Counted from the first letter of the stretch, positions 37,128-46,363 are shown. The stretch is 64,000 nt of DNA from Hoeflea sp. YIM 152468 (GCF_029210485.1 NZ_JARGET010000012.1:116330-180329); one strand, 5' to 3'. Program-made: numbers and translations. Notes: generated from the sequence alone by a model not told the origin.

Positions 37128-37829
37128 TCAGGCGCTTTCGCGGACTTCGGTTTCTTCCGGTTCGCGCAACACATAGCCACGACCCCAGACGGTCTCGATG
37201 TAATTCTTTCCGCCTGCCGAGGTGGCAAGCTTCTTGCGCAACTTGCAGATAAAGACGTCGATGATCTTCAGTTCCGGCTCGTCCATCCCGCCGTAGAGAT
37301 GATTGAGGAACATTTCCTTGGTAAGGGTGGTGCCTTTGCGAAGCGAAAGCAGCTCCAGCATCTGGTATTCCTTACCGGTGAGATGAACCCGCTGAGATCC
37401 GACTTCGACGGTTTTCGCATCGAGATTGACGACCAGGTCACCGGTGGTGATGACCGATTGGGCATGGCCCTTGGAGCGCCGCACAATTGCGTGAATCCGT
37501 GCAACCAGTTCGTCCTTGTGGAACGGCTTGGTCATATAATCATCGGCGCCGAAGCCGAGTCCGCGCACCTTGTCTTCGATGCCGGCCATGCCGGACAAGA
37601 TCAGGATGGGCGTCTTGACTTTGGACAGTCTCAGTGTCCGCAGCACCTCGTATCCGGACATGTCCGGCAAATTGAGGTCCAGCAGAATGATGTCATAGTC
37701 GTAAAGCTTGCCGAGATCGACACCCTCTTCGCCCAGATCAGTGGTGTACACATTGAAGCTCTCCGACTTCAGCATCAGTTCGATGCTCTGAGCCGTAGCG
37801 CTATCATCCTCGATCAGTAGAACCCGCAT
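37128..37829 (-). CDS. ctrA: CtrA, master cell-cycle response regulator
   Basis: CtrA (233 aa) is an OmpR-family transcription factor that controls replication, division, flagellar and envelope genes in alphaproteobacteria. The receiver shows [16 protein letters not shown], phospho-Asp51 in [17 protein letters not shown], and [11 protein letters not shown]. The winged-helix domain has [32 protein letters not shown] and [16 protein letters not shown]. The near-invariant sequence makes this a firm call. Downstream targets with matching boxes are present in this window. Its inhibitor sciP and phosphodonor chpT are both within 3 kb. Confidence 0.98.
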   Translation of the reverse strand: MRVLLIEDDSATAQSIELMLKSESFNVYTTDLGEEGVDLGKLYDYDIILLDLNLPDMSGYEVLRTLRLSKVKTPILILSGMAGIEDKVRGLGFGADDYMTKPFHKDELVARIHAIVRRSKGHAQSVITTGDLVVNLDAKTVEVGSQRVHLTGKEYQMLELLSLRKGTTLTKEMFLNHLYGGMDEPELKIIDVFICKLRKKLATSAGGKNYIETVWGRGYVLREPEETEVRESA

Positions 37830-38265
37830 TTTAATCCCCTTTTCCGCCGCCGCAAGGTTTTAAGATCCACTTACGCGATACGGATCCAGTCGTTGCCTGA
37901 TTTGGAGGCTGCCATGGAATGATTAACAAATCCTGATCAGGTTAGGCAACCCAATCCGAATGTTAATTATCACTGGCATACTCCTGATTTTATTTCCTAA
38001 AAAACTCTTGGCTTTCTTGAAGTGAAACTTCAGGAAACGCGTCCAAGTGATTCAAAGGACTCCGGAATGGCAGGCAGAAAAATCATTTTTTCCGTTTACC
38101 CTGCCTTAAACCATGAGCGGTATTATTAATGAGGCCCGTAAACGAATGGTTACCATGGCGCGTGAAAAGTTAACGCCACGGTCATTATTTGCAAATCGGG
38201 CAGGGCGAGTTTGCCAAAGTAACGAGTTTCAGTAGCCGGGATCTCGCATCACGGGAGTATTGCGT
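37830..38265. promoter_or_regulatory. 436-bp divergent regulatory gap between ctrA and the FliJ-like gene
   Basis: No gene is seen. The region is AT-rich and contains two GANTC sites (GATTC 38049-38053 and GACTC 38058-38062), the CcrM methylation target, and partial CtrA-like sites such as TTAA-CAAATCC-TGAT near 37922-37936. In Caulobacter, ctrA is autoregulated and has a GANTC-dependent promoter; the same control here is inference. Confidence 0.5.
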
Positions 38266-38622
38266 ATGAAGTCGCGTGAGAGCCATGTTCGCCTGAAGCA
38301 ATTTCAGGTTAACGAAAAAACCCGTCAGCTTGGCCAGATCCAGCTGATGATGGCGGAAATGGAAAAAATGGCCGCGGAGCTGGAGTACCAGATCGCTGCC
38401 GAGGAAAAGAAGGCAGGTAACACCGATCCTTCCCATTTCGCCTACCCAACCTTCGCCAAGGCGGCACGCCAGCGGGCCGACAATCTGCAAACCTCGATTC
38501 GCGAATTGAAGGTGCAGCTGGACGCGGCTGAACTGGCGCTCGAAGAAGCGCAGGCCGAGTTCGACAAGGCAACAGCGCTGGAAGTGCGCGATGCCGGGCA
38601 TCGGTCAAACCGCGCAGGCTGA
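38266..38622 (+). CDS. FliJ-like flagellar export coiled-coil protein
   Basis: A 118-aa helical protein like the FliJ-type proteins found divergent from ctrA in Rhizobiales. It is almost wholly coiled coil (VRLKQFQVNEKTRQLGQIQLMMAEMEKMAAELEYQIAAEEKKAG, then LQTSIRELKVQLDAAELALEEAQ). FliJ escorts export chaperones and the flagellar ATPase. The ATG at 38266 is preceded by GGGAG; a TTG at 38260 is possible. There are no other flagellar genes nearby, so the flagellar role rests on family resemblance and CtrA linkage. Confidence 0.72.
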   Translation: MKSRESHVRLKQFQVNEKTRQLGQIQLMMAEMEKMAAELEYQIAAEEKKAGNTDPSHFAYPTFAKAARQRADNLQTSIRELKVQLDAAELALEEAQAEFDKATALEVRDAGHRSNRAG

Positions 38623-38779
38623 GCAAAATCAGACTGCAAGGCATGAATACTGGTCCTCAGGCCAGAGGCGTGGATGGTTGTCCGCGCCTTTGGTGTCTGG
38701 GGCAGCATCACAGGCTGCGCTCTGTGACAGTCATGAAGACAATGGTTGTTCGCATCGAAACCAAAGCGGCCTTGCCGGT

Positions 38780-39058
38780 TCAGGTGACCACATCACGCCA
38801 ATCAGGATTGCGTTGCGCTTGCGCCTTGAAAAAAGGACAAAGCGGAATGATCTTCCAGCCGCCGATGCGGGCGGCTTCGACGGCGTGGCTTGCCAGCGCC
38901 TGACCGACACCCTTGCCACGCAGGCTGTCGGGAACACCGGTATGATCAATGATGACGAGGTGCGGAGACGCGCGTGAAAAGGTCATTTCGGCCTCAGCGC
39001 TCTCAAGCCGGGCAAGGTAGCGACCGCCGGTCGGGCCGTTTTCGTCGATAATCTGCAT
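38780..39058 (-). CDS. Small GNAT-type N-acetyltransferase
   Basis: A 92-aa protein of the short YjdJ-like GNAT class (PF14542 type). The acetyl-CoA loop is VPDSLRGKGVGQALASHAVEAAR (R/Q-x-x-G-x-G/A motif in RGKGVG), followed by GGWKIIPLCPFFKAQAQRNPDW. The N-terminal strands are MQIIDENGPTGGRYLARL. The acceptor substrate is unknown. The protein is complete for this subfamily despite its small size. It is not obviously linked to the cell-cycle genes around it. Confidence 0.82.
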   Translation of the reverse strand: MQIIDENGPTGGRYLARLESAEAEMTFSRASPHLVIIDHTGVPDSLRGKGVGQALASHAVEAARIGGWKIIPLCPFFKAQAQRNPDWRDVVT

Positions 39059-39236
39059 GATGCCTCCGGTTTGCCAAGCCTGGCCGCTCTCGGATATGGA
39101 AAGGAGTGGCGCTGGGTGATGTCAGCCTATATCGGTTTGCAGCGGACACATATCGGAAGATTGCTCAATTGTTGATGAATTTGGCGATGCCCATCCAGGA
39201 TTGGTTCTCTCACGCATGGCGCGGGGAGCTTAAGGG

Positions 39237-39695
39237 ATGCGTCTGATTCTGGCACTGGCATTGGTGGTGGCGCCGCTGTTTTTCGGGCTGGGCATCGTCT
39301 TGCCGCTGATTCGGTTTGAGACGCTGTATTTTTTCGACCAGTCACCATCACTCCTGGGCGTGATTGCGGCGCTTTGGACCGGCGATGATCCCGTCCTGGC
39401 GGTGGTAGTTGGGCTCGTGTCCGTTGTTTTTCCGGCAATCAAGATGGCTGCTATCGCGGCGGAAGCGGTTGGGGTCGAGCGGAGATCCGGACTGGCGGCG
39501 CGTCTGCTGCCGCAGCTGAGCCGATGGTCGCTGATGGATGTGGTTTTGGTGGCGCTGGTTATTGTCGCCGCGAAGACCGGGGGAATAGCCCAGGCGTTCT
39601 CACAACCGGGCCTCTGGTTCTATGCCGGCTCGGCGCTCACCGCTGCGGTCGCCCACGGGCTTGCCGGCCGATCACCGCACCAGCCGGACTCGTAG
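39237..39695 (+). CDS. PqiA-family integral membrane protein
   Basis: A 152-aa inner-membrane protein resembling the PF04403 (paraquat-inducible protein A) family. About four hydrophobic helices are visible. Family-like motifs include IRFETLYFFDQSPSLLG, VFPAIKMAAI and LSRWSLMDVVLVALVIVAAK, the last corresponding to the WSMxDVFxVAxLV motif of PqiA. It has a single PqiA domain, shorter than the two-domain E. coli protein. PqiA proteins are linked to MCE lipid transport, but there is no pqiB-like gene next to it. A purine-rich GGAGCTTAAGGG precedes the ATG. Confidence 0.78.
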   Translation: MRLILALALVVAPLFFGLGIVLPLIRFETLYFFDQSPSLLGVIAALWTGDDPVLAVVVGLVSVVFPAIKMAAIAAEAVGVERRSGLAARLLPQLSRWSLMDVVLVALVIVAAKTGGIAQAFSQPGLWFYAGSALTAAVAHGLAGRSPHQPDS

Positions 39696-39752
39696 TCTTG
39701 CGGCCACTTCAGTGACGCCGGCGGCCCGGAGACCTCACGCGATCCGGCGTTG

Positions 39753-39796
39753 TCCCGGCCCGGCACACGCCTGCACCAGGCGCGGCCGGGCCGGGC
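39753..39796. repeat. Large GC-rich imperfect hairpin between convergent genes
   Basis: CCCGGCC (39754-39760) pairs with GGCCGGG (39784-39790), with an inner GCCTG/CAGGC stem. It lies between the PqiA-like gene and sciP, and may act as a T-less bidirectional terminator. Confidence 0.45.
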
Positions 39797-39874
39797 CTGC
39801 AAGACCGCGCTGAGCGCACTTCCGATTGTATGATTTGATCTGCCCGCAGAGCTGCGGGACTTAGGGCGGCAGGG

Positions 39875-40150
39875 TCAATGCCGGTACTGCTGAATGCGCG
39901 TGGTGCGCAAGCCGGCAAGGCCGTGATCGCTGATCGATGACTGCCAGGAGAGAAACTCCTCGACAGTCAGCGTGTAGCGGTCACAGGCTTCCTCAAGGCT
40001 GAGCAGGCCGCCACGAACCGCAGCCACCACTTCAGCTTTTCGCCTGATCACCCATCGCCTTGTATTGGCGGGGGGCAGATCGGCAATCGTCAACGGGCTC
40101 CCGTCAGGGCCGATCACATATTTGACACGGGGTCGTACCATATCGGTCAT
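39875..40150 (-). CDS. sciP: SciP (DUF1153), CtrA-inhibitor helix-turn-helix protein
   Basis: A 91-aa protein of DUF1153. In Caulobacter, SciP binds CtrA and blocks its activation of target promoters. The sequence is close to the family consensus: RPRVKYVIGPDGSPLTIADLP, NTRRWVIRRKAEVVAAVRGGLLSLEEACDRY, and TVEEFLSWQSSISDHGLAGLRTTRIQQYRH, with the helix-turn-helix around residues 35-70. Start at 40150; a second in-frame ATG three codons on is possible. It sits 2 kb from ctrA. A GACTC (CcrM site) lies just upstream. Confidence 0.93.
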   Translation of the reverse strand: MTDMVRPRVKYVIGPDGSPLTIADLPPANTRRWVIRRKAEVVAAVRGGLLSLEEACDRYTLTVEEFLSWQSSISDHGLAGLRTTRIQQYRH

Positions 40151-40383
40151 TGGACTCTCTTACATACTCAAGACCTATGAGCCGACATTACAGGTGCGGG
40201 TTTAAAAATTGGCTAAGGCAGCGGCAAGGATTTGGTAAGATTTTGGCACACCGGGCGAAAAGCTTGCCGCCAACGCACCGCAACTCTCGCTGCATCTTGT
40301 TGCGCAGCGTTGCGCACCCTATAATGGGATGGTCCGCAATGGATTATTTGCAACCGCTTGATCAGTGCCTTGAACGCTGTTGA

Positions 40384-41589
40384 ATGCCGGGGAAGACCGT
40401 GAACAGTCTCGATTTTGATAAGGCCCCGCGCGACACGCGGGTGGTTGTCGCCATGTCAGGCGGCGTTGACAGCTCGGTGGTGGCGGGAATTCTCGCGCGG
40501 CAGGGCTATGATGTGCTCGGCGTAACGCTACAACTCTACGACCATGGGGCGGCGGTGCACCGGACCGGCTCCTGTTGCGCCGGTCAGGACATAGACGATG
40601 CGCGCCGGGTTTGTGAAACCCTGGGAATTCCGCATTACGTGCTTGATTATGAAAAGCGGTTTCGGGAAGCGGTAATCAATCCGTTTGCCGAGGCCTATGT
40701 CGCCGGCGAAACCCCGATTCCATGCGTGGCCTGCAACCAGACCGTCAAATTCGCCGATCTTCTGGCCACCGCCCGCGATCTGGGCGCTGATGCTCTGGCG
40801 ACCGGGCATTACATTCGCTCACGCGCCAATCCTTCGCCGGACAATCCGCGGCGGCGGGCGCTGTTCCGTCCGGTGGATGCGGACCGGGACCAGAGCTATT
40901 TTCTGTTTGCCACAACCCAGGAGCAACTGGATTATTTGCGTTTTCCCTTGGGCGAGTTGTCAAAGGCGCGCACGCGGGAGCTTGCGGCAGAGATGGATCT
41001 GGTGGTCGCCGAGAAGGCCGACAGCCAGGACATCTGTTTCGTGCCGCAGGGCAAATACGCCAATGTGATTGCCAAGTTGAAACCCAATTCGGCGCTGGCA
41101 GGCGACATCGTCCATGTCGACGGCCGGGTGCTGGGCCAGCATGCGGGTATTGTCCACTACACCATCGGCCAGCGTCGCGGCATCGGCGTGGCGACCGGCG
41201 AGCCGCTGTATGTGGTGCATCTGGACGCCCGGTCGCGGCGGGTGGTCGTGGGGCCGCGTGAAGTGCTGGAAACACGGCGGCTGGTCCTGCGTGACATGAA
41301 CTGGCTTGGCGACACGGCGCTTGACGGCCTCGGCGCCGACGGGCTTGCGTGCTTTGCCAAGGTGCGCTCAACCCGGCCGCCGCGGCCTGCCATCTTGCGC
41401 CAGGACAAGGGCGTGATTTCGGTGGAACTGGTTGAAGGTGAAGCCGGTGTGGCGCCGGGACAGGCGTGCGTGCTGTATTCGGCACCGGGCGATGAGGCGC
41501 GGGTGCTCGGCGGCGGCTTCATTGACCGCTCGGAGCGATCCGCAGCGGCGGAAGCAATGCTGTCGAGGCTGTTGCAGCCGGCAGCCTGA
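40384..41589 (+). CDS. mnmA: MnmA, tRNA-specific 2-thiouridylase
   Basis: MnmA (401 aa) adds sulfur at U34 of tRNA Lys, Glu and Gln. The ATP-PPase P-loop is [16 protein letters not shown]. The catalytic Cys residues lie in [13 protein letters not shown] and in [13 protein letters not shown], and the region [14 protein letters not shown] is typical of alphaproteobacteria. The C-terminal barrel has [21 protein letters not shown]. The ATG at 40384 has a poor RBS; a GTG at 40399 preceded by GGGGAAGA is a good alternative, shortening the protein by five residues. No anomalies. Confidence 0.95.
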   Translation: MPGKTVNSLDFDKAPRDTRVVVAMSGGVDSSVVAGILARQGYDVLGVTLQLYDHGAAVHRTGSCCAGQDIDDARRVCETLGIPHYVLDYEKRFREAVINPFAEAYVAGETPIPCVACNQTVKFADLLATARDLGADALATGHYIRSRANPSPDNPRRRALFRPVDADRDQSYFLFATTQEQLDYLRFPLGELSKARTRELAAEMDLVVAEKADSQDICFVPQGKYANVIAKLKPNSALAGDIVHVDGRVLGQHAGIVHYTIGQRRGIGVATGEPLYVVHLDARSRRVVVGPREVLETRRLVLRDMNWLGDTALDGLGADGLACFAKVRSTRPPRPAILRQDKGVISVELVEGEAGVAPGQACVLYSAPGDEARVLGGGFIDRSERSAAAEAMLSRLLQPAA

Positions 41590-41729
41590 GATCAACCGCC
41601 GTTGGCCTTGCGCCGTGGCGGTGGTGTCCGGCGGAGGCGTGCCCGATAGCGTGGCTTAATGAGGACGCACCCGATCCTTGCCTTGATGGGTGGGGTGGAC
41701 AACGCCGGTCGAGATCGACGCGGCCTGGA

Positions 41730-42695
41730 TCAATCGTGGCGGACACTGCCTTCGGACAGGATCTCGATCACGGCGAGCCCGTCGGACACCGGTGTTCGCG
41801 GGGTTGCGCCGGTGCGGATGCAGTCGAGAAAATGGGCGCATTCGCGCGTCAAGGGCAGACCGTCGGCAATGGCTCTGTATTCGGGGTCAACCATCTCCGA
41901 CTGCCAGCCGTAATCATCCTCCCATAGTTTGTGGTGATAGACCGCAAGCTTCTCGTTCCAGGGCGCCACATCATCGAACACCGCCATCGCCTTTGAGCCG
42001 ATCACGGTCAGCCTGCGCTCGCGATAGGGGTTGAGCCGGGAGGCGAAGACATGGCTGCGAACGCCGCTGGGGAATTGCAGATGCAGGTGGGCGAAATCCG
42101 ACAGGCGGTTCAGCATGGCGGAGCCAACGCCGCGGACATTGATCGGCTTTTCGCCGGTGAGCGCCAGAATCAACGACAGGTCATGGGGCGCGATGTCCCA
42201 CAGCGCGTCATTTTCGGCGTGGAATTTTCCCAGACCGACCCGGTGGGAGTGGATATAGCGCACCGCGCCGAGATCACCGGCGGCGATCATCGCCTCTAGC
42301 GCCTCGAAGGCGGGATGAAACCGCAGCACGTGGCCGGTCATGGCAACCAGCCCGGTTGGCTGCACCGTATCGACCACGCGCCGGGCATCGGCAACAGACA
42401 AGGCAATGGGTTTTTCGACCAGCAGGTGTTTTCCGGCTTCGACGACATCGATTGCCTGGTTTGCGTGGTATTGCGGCGGCAGCGCCAGAATCACACCGTC
42501 GATTTCCGGATCGGCCAGCAGCGCTTCAAACGACATGGCCTTGACGCCATGCATGGCGGCCACCGCGTTGGCCCGCTCCGGATGACGGTCCGAAACCGCG
42601 TACAGAGCGCCGAGCTCGGCGAAGGTCCGGGCGTGATTTGATCCCCAGTAGCCGCAGCCGACGACGGCAATCCTGGGGGGGAGGGCACTTTCCAT
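41730..42695 (-). CDS. Gfo/Idh/MocA-family NAD(P)-dependent oxidoreductase
   Basis: A 321-aa sugar or cyclitol dehydrogenase-like protein. The Rossmann motif is IAVVGCGYWGSNHARTF (residues about 9-25), followed by ILALPPQYHANQAIDVVEAGKHLLVEKPIAL, which contains the family EKP motif with the catalytic Lys. The sequence then has VAMTGHVLRFHPAFEALEAMI and DLSLILALTGEKP. It resembles WbpB/WlbA-type enzymes that act on UDP-sugar acids, but substrate is uncertain. It has no partner genes beside it and is convergent with mnmA. Confidence 0.85.
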   Translation of the reverse strand: MESALPPRIAVVGCGYWGSNHARTFAELGALYAVSDRHPERANAVAAMHGVKAMSFEALLADPEIDGVILALPPQYHANQAIDVVEAGKHLLVEKPIALSVADARRVVDTVQPTGLVAMTGHVLRFHPAFEALEAMIAAGDLGAVRYIHSHRVGLGKFHAENDALWDIAPHDLSLILALTGEKPINVRGVGSAMLNRLSDFAHLHLQFPSGVRSHVFASRLNPYRERRLTVIGSKAMAVFDDVAPWNEKLAVYHHKLWEDDYGWQSEMVDPEYRAIADGLPLTRECAHFLDCIRTGATPRTPVSDGLAVIEILSEGSVRHD

Positions 42696-43071
42696 GGCGG
42701 CGTTGATCCTGTGCTTTCTTGTCCTGGTCGTTGGCCGACCGGATTAGACCCGATGACCTGGCAAGGCAAGACATTGCCGGCCTTAAGTGGCGCGCGCAGG
42801 TGCGGCATGGCGTCTTGCTGTTACGTGTTCGTGGACCCCGCCGCCGCCGGGCCGGGGTCTGGCCAGGCGCCCCGGCCGCCGCGCTGTGCCTGTCAGGCCG
42901 GCTTTTCGGGGCCCGGATGCGGCGGTGTGGGCGGTTTTGACCGGATTTGCAGGGCGGCGGCGAGAGAGAAGCATCAGCGGGATGCGCCTCCCGGGGCGGC
43001 CCGGCCCCTTGCCTGGGCAGGGATGGCCTTTTTCCGGCGGTCGCAGGGCGCAAGAAAAGCGCGATATGCGC
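42696..43071. other. GC-rich gap with no recognisable gene
   Basis: About 375 bases before the tRNA promoter. Several frames are open because of high GC content, but none has recognisable motifs, and they overlap on both strands. I see no structured element beyond general GC richness. Confidence 0.4.
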
Positions 43072-43100
43072 TTGACACCACAGCAAGCCCCACCTTATAT
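43072..43100 (+). promoter_or_regulatory. Strong sigma-70 promoter of tRNA-Met
   Basis: TTGACA (43072-43077) and TTATAT (43095-43100) are separated by 17 bp, 36 bp before the tRNA. Confidence 0.8.
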
Positions 43101-43135
43101 CCCGCCCGTCCGGTCGATCACAGTCGACGGCTGGC

Positions 43136-43212
43136 GGCGGGGTAGCTCAGCTGGTTAGAGCAGCGGAATCATAATCCGCGTGTCGGGGGTTCAAGTCCCT
43201 CTCCCGCTACCA
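43136..43212 (+). tRNA. tRNA-Met (anticodon CAT), elongator type
   Basis: A 77-nt cloverleaf starting GGCGGGGTAGCTCAG, with anticodon CAT at 43170-43172 in the loop AATCATAA, a GGTTCAAGTCC T-arm and an encoded 3' CCA. The 5' GG pairs with the 3' strand ending GCT, making it an elongator rather than the initiator form, which has an unpaired first base. A lysidine-modified tRNA-Ile with CAT is the main alternative and is less likely from the anticodon arm. Confidence 0.9.
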
Positions 43213-43425
43213 AATTTTTCCAAATATTGCAGGTAGTTGGGTCTTGCGCATCGCGGACCAACTGGCGCGTGGAGCGTCCGGGGTGGGGGCAGCGGATTTG
43301 AGATTTTGAGGCCTGTTGTTTGAGATGGAATTCCTTTTTCCTTTCGTGTTCCTCGGCCGACATCGCCCCACCAATGATGCCGGGTTCGATCCGCACCGCA
43401 TTCAGCGATGCCCTGTCAGACGAGA

Positions 43426-44508
43426 TCAGCAGGCAGATGTTGTCCGGATTGGCTCCGGATTTTCTGTCGCAATCTTGCCGCTTTGGAAGTATGGGCTAGC
43501 AAAATATCCGGATTTGACGACCCAGGGTCCGGTAATGGCGCCCGCCTCGATCGGCATGGTGTACTCTGAGAGTACACTTGGAAACTGGCCGTACCCCGTC
43601 ACAGCGCCGACCCACCTGCCATCCTTTTTTGAAACGAAACTCATATCAGCCTTGTTTCGAATGAAATCTGCAAAGGGTGAGTTCGTGTAAGACGCGGTGA
43701 GTGGCCTATCAAAATAGACAGTACCTGCGGTGACTTCCGCAACGATATATGGCGAGACCGTCCCGTCATAGACTACGACCACGCGCCCAGTGGCCAACGA
43801 GCCCGTAAACTGTGCAAATGAATTGCCCGCCTGCCCTGAGATTGTGCCATGCATGTTGCTATTGGAAAGCAACTCGCCGCCGCGGACAAACATTCCGTCA
43901 GGAGCTTGGGCCGATGCAATCACGCTACTGGCGGTGGCAAAATCCGTGCTGTAGCTGTGCAGAAGCAGGTGGGTTGTGTCGCCATCGGTGCAGACGTAAG
44001 ACACGGACACTCCGCCTGCATCAGCGCTGGTCGCGGAATAGACAGTCCCTGCTCGCGTGAAAGACAGCCCGTCGCTGCTTATTGCTAGGCCGACACTCGT
44101 CCCAGGACCCGAAACCCCACGTTCAAGATAATAGATCCGGAACACAGATCCATCATACGTCACGGTAGCAGGTCCGACTCCGTTTGGCTCGGCGGTGCCG
44201 CTGATCAAAACCGCTCCGTCATCGACATAGGCTGCGCCGCCGGTTGAGGTCCATCGTCTTATCTCCGACCACTTTCCGGCAGTGAGGACGCTTGCGAAAA
44301 CATGAACGTGGTTTCCTACACGTATCGCGGAGGGCCAGGCAACATGATTTCGGGTGGCGCCGGAGACAGATCTAGCAGGGTTGCCAACCTTGGTGAATTC
44401 GAAAACCCGGTATCGGCCTTCAACCCCGTGTGTGTTTGCCACATACCCGTCAGCAAGGGCCGCCCAACTCCAGAACAGGAGCGCAAGTGTGATGATGATC
44501 TTTTTCAT
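43426..44508 (-). CDS. Secreted beta-propeller-like (glycosidase-type) protein, unknown function
   Basis: A 360-aa exported protein. The signal peptide is MKKIIITLALLFWSWAALA. The mature chain has repeated blade-like motifs of five-bladed propellers (GH43/GH32-type): VAWPSAIRVGNHVHVFASV, ATVTYDGSVFRIYYLERG, GLAISSDGLSFTRAG, VVYDGTVSPYIVAEV and KKDGRWVGAVTGYG. I see no definite catalytic triad, so it may be a binding or degenerate propeller. The ATG at 44508 starts a canonical signal peptide. The gene lies just downstream of a tRNA, in a region of altered composition, which suggests acquisition. Confidence 0.68.
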   Translation of the reverse strand: MKKIIITLALLFWSWAALADGYVANTHGVEGRYRVFEFTKVGNPARSVSGATRNHVAWPSAIRVGNHVHVFASVLTAGKWSEIRRWTSTGGAAYVDDGAVLISGTAEPNGVGPATVTYDGSVFRIYYLERGVSGPGTSVGLAISSDGLSFTRAGTVYSATSADAGGVSVSYVCTDGDTTHLLLHSYSTDFATASSVIASAQAPDGMFVRGGELLSNSNMHGTISGQAGNSFAQFTGSLATGRVVVVYDGTVSPYIVAEVTAGTVYFDRPLTASYTNSPFADFIRNKADMSFVSKKDGRWVGAVTGYGQFPSVLSEYTMPIEAGAITGPWVVKSGYFASPYFQSGKIATENPEPIRTTSAC

Positions 44509-45483
44509 TCTCAAGGTTTCCCAATTGCCTCCCTAAGGGCATGAATATCCAGCGAGTTATTTCTGCTATTCACAGAGCAAAGGTTGTGGTGAAATAATGC
44601 GGATATTCTGTCGTCAGAGTTAATCTTGTGCATCTGGTCGCGACTGTCGTTTGGGTAAAGGATACCCTGTAATTTCAAATCGATACGATTTTTGAACTGT
44701 CAAAAAATTGTGGAATCTGACTCGTTGGGTAAACGATTTTATTTGGTGTTGAAATGAAAAAATGCTACCTAAGGTTAGTGCTAATAAGGTTAAAAAACAA
44801 TAGTGCAACACTTTTGCCTGATAAATGATTCGCTGCTATCTACGACGTTCTGAGCAGTGGTTATTTTTGCGGTAAGGAATAAGTACTGACGTAGGGTCGC
44901 CGTGAAGGCCGAGGTGTATTTTCGTCAGCCCGGCTGTGATGCCGTCGTTATCGATGACCTCCCCACCGATGCGGTCCGTCCGTGCATGAGCCAGCCCCGC
45001 GCAGTCGTGCTGCCAACAGCTTCGCGCCCACGGCGTTCTGATCGCTTGAGCCGGCGTCGATATCCACGATCGCCGCAAGGTCCATCGGCCTGCGAGCGGT
45101 TGGCGTTGCCTTCCGCTCCAGCCAAACCAGCGCGCCAAGGCTGTCATCTCAGCGCCGGTCTGTCCTGCCGGCAAAGCTGACAAGCATCCACGGTGTTGGT
45201 TCGCTCAATGTCCAGCCGGAGCCGGGCCATGTGGCCAGTGCGTTTTCGCGGGCTGCCTGTGCGCCGATCCGGCGGTGATGGGATCAGCCAAGCCTCACGC
45301 CACGATGTGAAGAGCTGCATCGGCTTGGGCGATCTTTGAATTTGACGGCGCGTCTGGTGGCTGCGTTGATCATCGTACTTCAAGGTCCGGGAAGAAGCGG
45401 CACCGGGTCAAGCGATGTTCAGACCTTCTGGTCCGGCAGAAAGCCCGGGTTCGCGGTGGCTGGCAACAAGACTAATGGGGGTG
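44509..45483. other. Gene-free, AT-rich then decayed stretch
   Basis: The first 380 bases are AT-rich, with two adjacent small hairpins (GGGTA/TACCC near 44653-44666 and AAATCG-ATA-CGATTT at 44677-44691). From about 44900 to 45400 the sequence looks like former coding DNA broken into short overlapping frames on both strands; none has a recognisable motif. It may be a degraded gene, but the family cannot be named. Confidence 0.4.
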
Positions 45484-46239
45484 TCAGGCGCGTATCAGGG
45501 GCAGGCCGATGCGGGTCAGCATGGCCTGCTCCTCCGGCCCCGGTGTCTGATCGCAGATCACGGCCCGGGCCGTCTGCGGCGATTTCCAGCGCAAGGGTGC
45601 GGGGCGGCCGAATTTGCCGTGATCGGCCAGAAAGTAGCACTGGGTTGCTGCGCTGCGCATGATGTTTCGCAGCGCGAACCCGTCGCGATCGAAATCGGTC
45701 AGGCCTTGCGCGGCGCTCAGGCCGCCAAGGCTGATGAAGGCGAAATCGACATTGTAGCCTGCCATCATTTCCGCCGCATCCGGCCCGGTGGTTATGTTCT
45801 GGGCGAGCGAAAGGGGTCCGCCCAGCAGCACCACCTCGGCCGCGCCGCCCAGTTCCTGGGCGATGGCAATGTCATTGGTCCAGAGCTTCAGCCCGACACG
45901 CGCCCGCAGCTGCCGTGCCAGGGCCAGGGTGGTTGAACCGCAATCGAGAGCCACGCGCGCCCCATCCGGCACAAGGGCTGCAGCGCGCCGGGCGATCCGG
46001 GTCTTGCCGGCAATATTGGTCGCAAGCCGGGCCTGCAAATCGGGCTCCTGTAACCCCAGCCGCGCCGCACCGCCATAAACCAGCCGCAACAGCCCCCGGT
46101 CTGCCAAGTGCGAAAGATCATGTCGCACTGTCTCGCGTGTCACGCCCAGTCGGGCGGCAAGCTGCACCGTGCGCGCAGACTCGACCTTGTCGAGATGGTC
46201 AAGAATGGCGCGGTGGCGCTGGATCGGCAGATCGGTCAT
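45484..46239 (-). CDS. DeoR-family transcriptional regulator
   Basis: A 251-aa regulator. The N-terminal DeoR helix-turn-helix has RHRAILDHLDKVESARTVQLAARLGVTRETVRHDLSHLADRGLL (residues about 7-50). The C-terminal sensor domain has ALDCGSTTLALARQLRA, LWTNDIAIAQELGG and ISLGGLSAAQGLTDFDRDGFALRNIM, the phosphosugar-isomerase-like ligand fold. The ATG at 46239 follows GGAAA. It is divergent from the FAD/GcvT dehydrogenase gene by 124 bp and so probably regulates it. DeoR-type regulators have been linked to phosphonate gene sets in other bacteria, but the ligand here is unknown. Confidence 0.9.
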   Translation of the reverse strand: MTDLPIQRHRAILDHLDKVESARTVQLAARLGVTRETVRHDLSHLADRGLLRLVYGGAARLGLQEPDLQARLATNIAGKTRIARRAAALVPDGARVALDCGSTTLALARQLRARVGLKLWTNDIAIAQELGGAAEVVLLGGPLSLAQNITTGPDAAEMMAGYNVDFAFISLGGLSAAQGLTDFDRDGFALRNIMRSAATQCYFLADHGKFGRPAPLRWKSPQTARAVICDQTPGPEEQAMLTRIGLPLIRA

Positions 46240-46363
46240 GGGCGGTTTCCTGTGGCGGCTTATGGATGCCACAGAATTTTCGATATGCCAATAAGGTAAA
46301 GAAACTTCCAAATTATGCCAAGTCGCGCTAGTCCTGAGACCAGAGCCAGATTGAGGGAATGCG

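Noticed and set aside
36981..37820. 279-residue + strand frame opposite ctrA
   Set aside because: Fully antisense to ctrA, which is unmistakable; no independent signal.
43169..43396. Minus-strand frame ending in LVAGEGLEPPTRGL next to the tRNA
   Set aside because: This ending is the well-known artefact of reading the antisense strand of a tRNA; the frame overlaps tRNA-Met and has no other support.
44836..45383. Possible small genes on the minus strand in the tRNA-adjacent region
   Set aside because: Short overlapping frames with no motif, no good RBS and skewed composition; described only as possibly decayed sequence.
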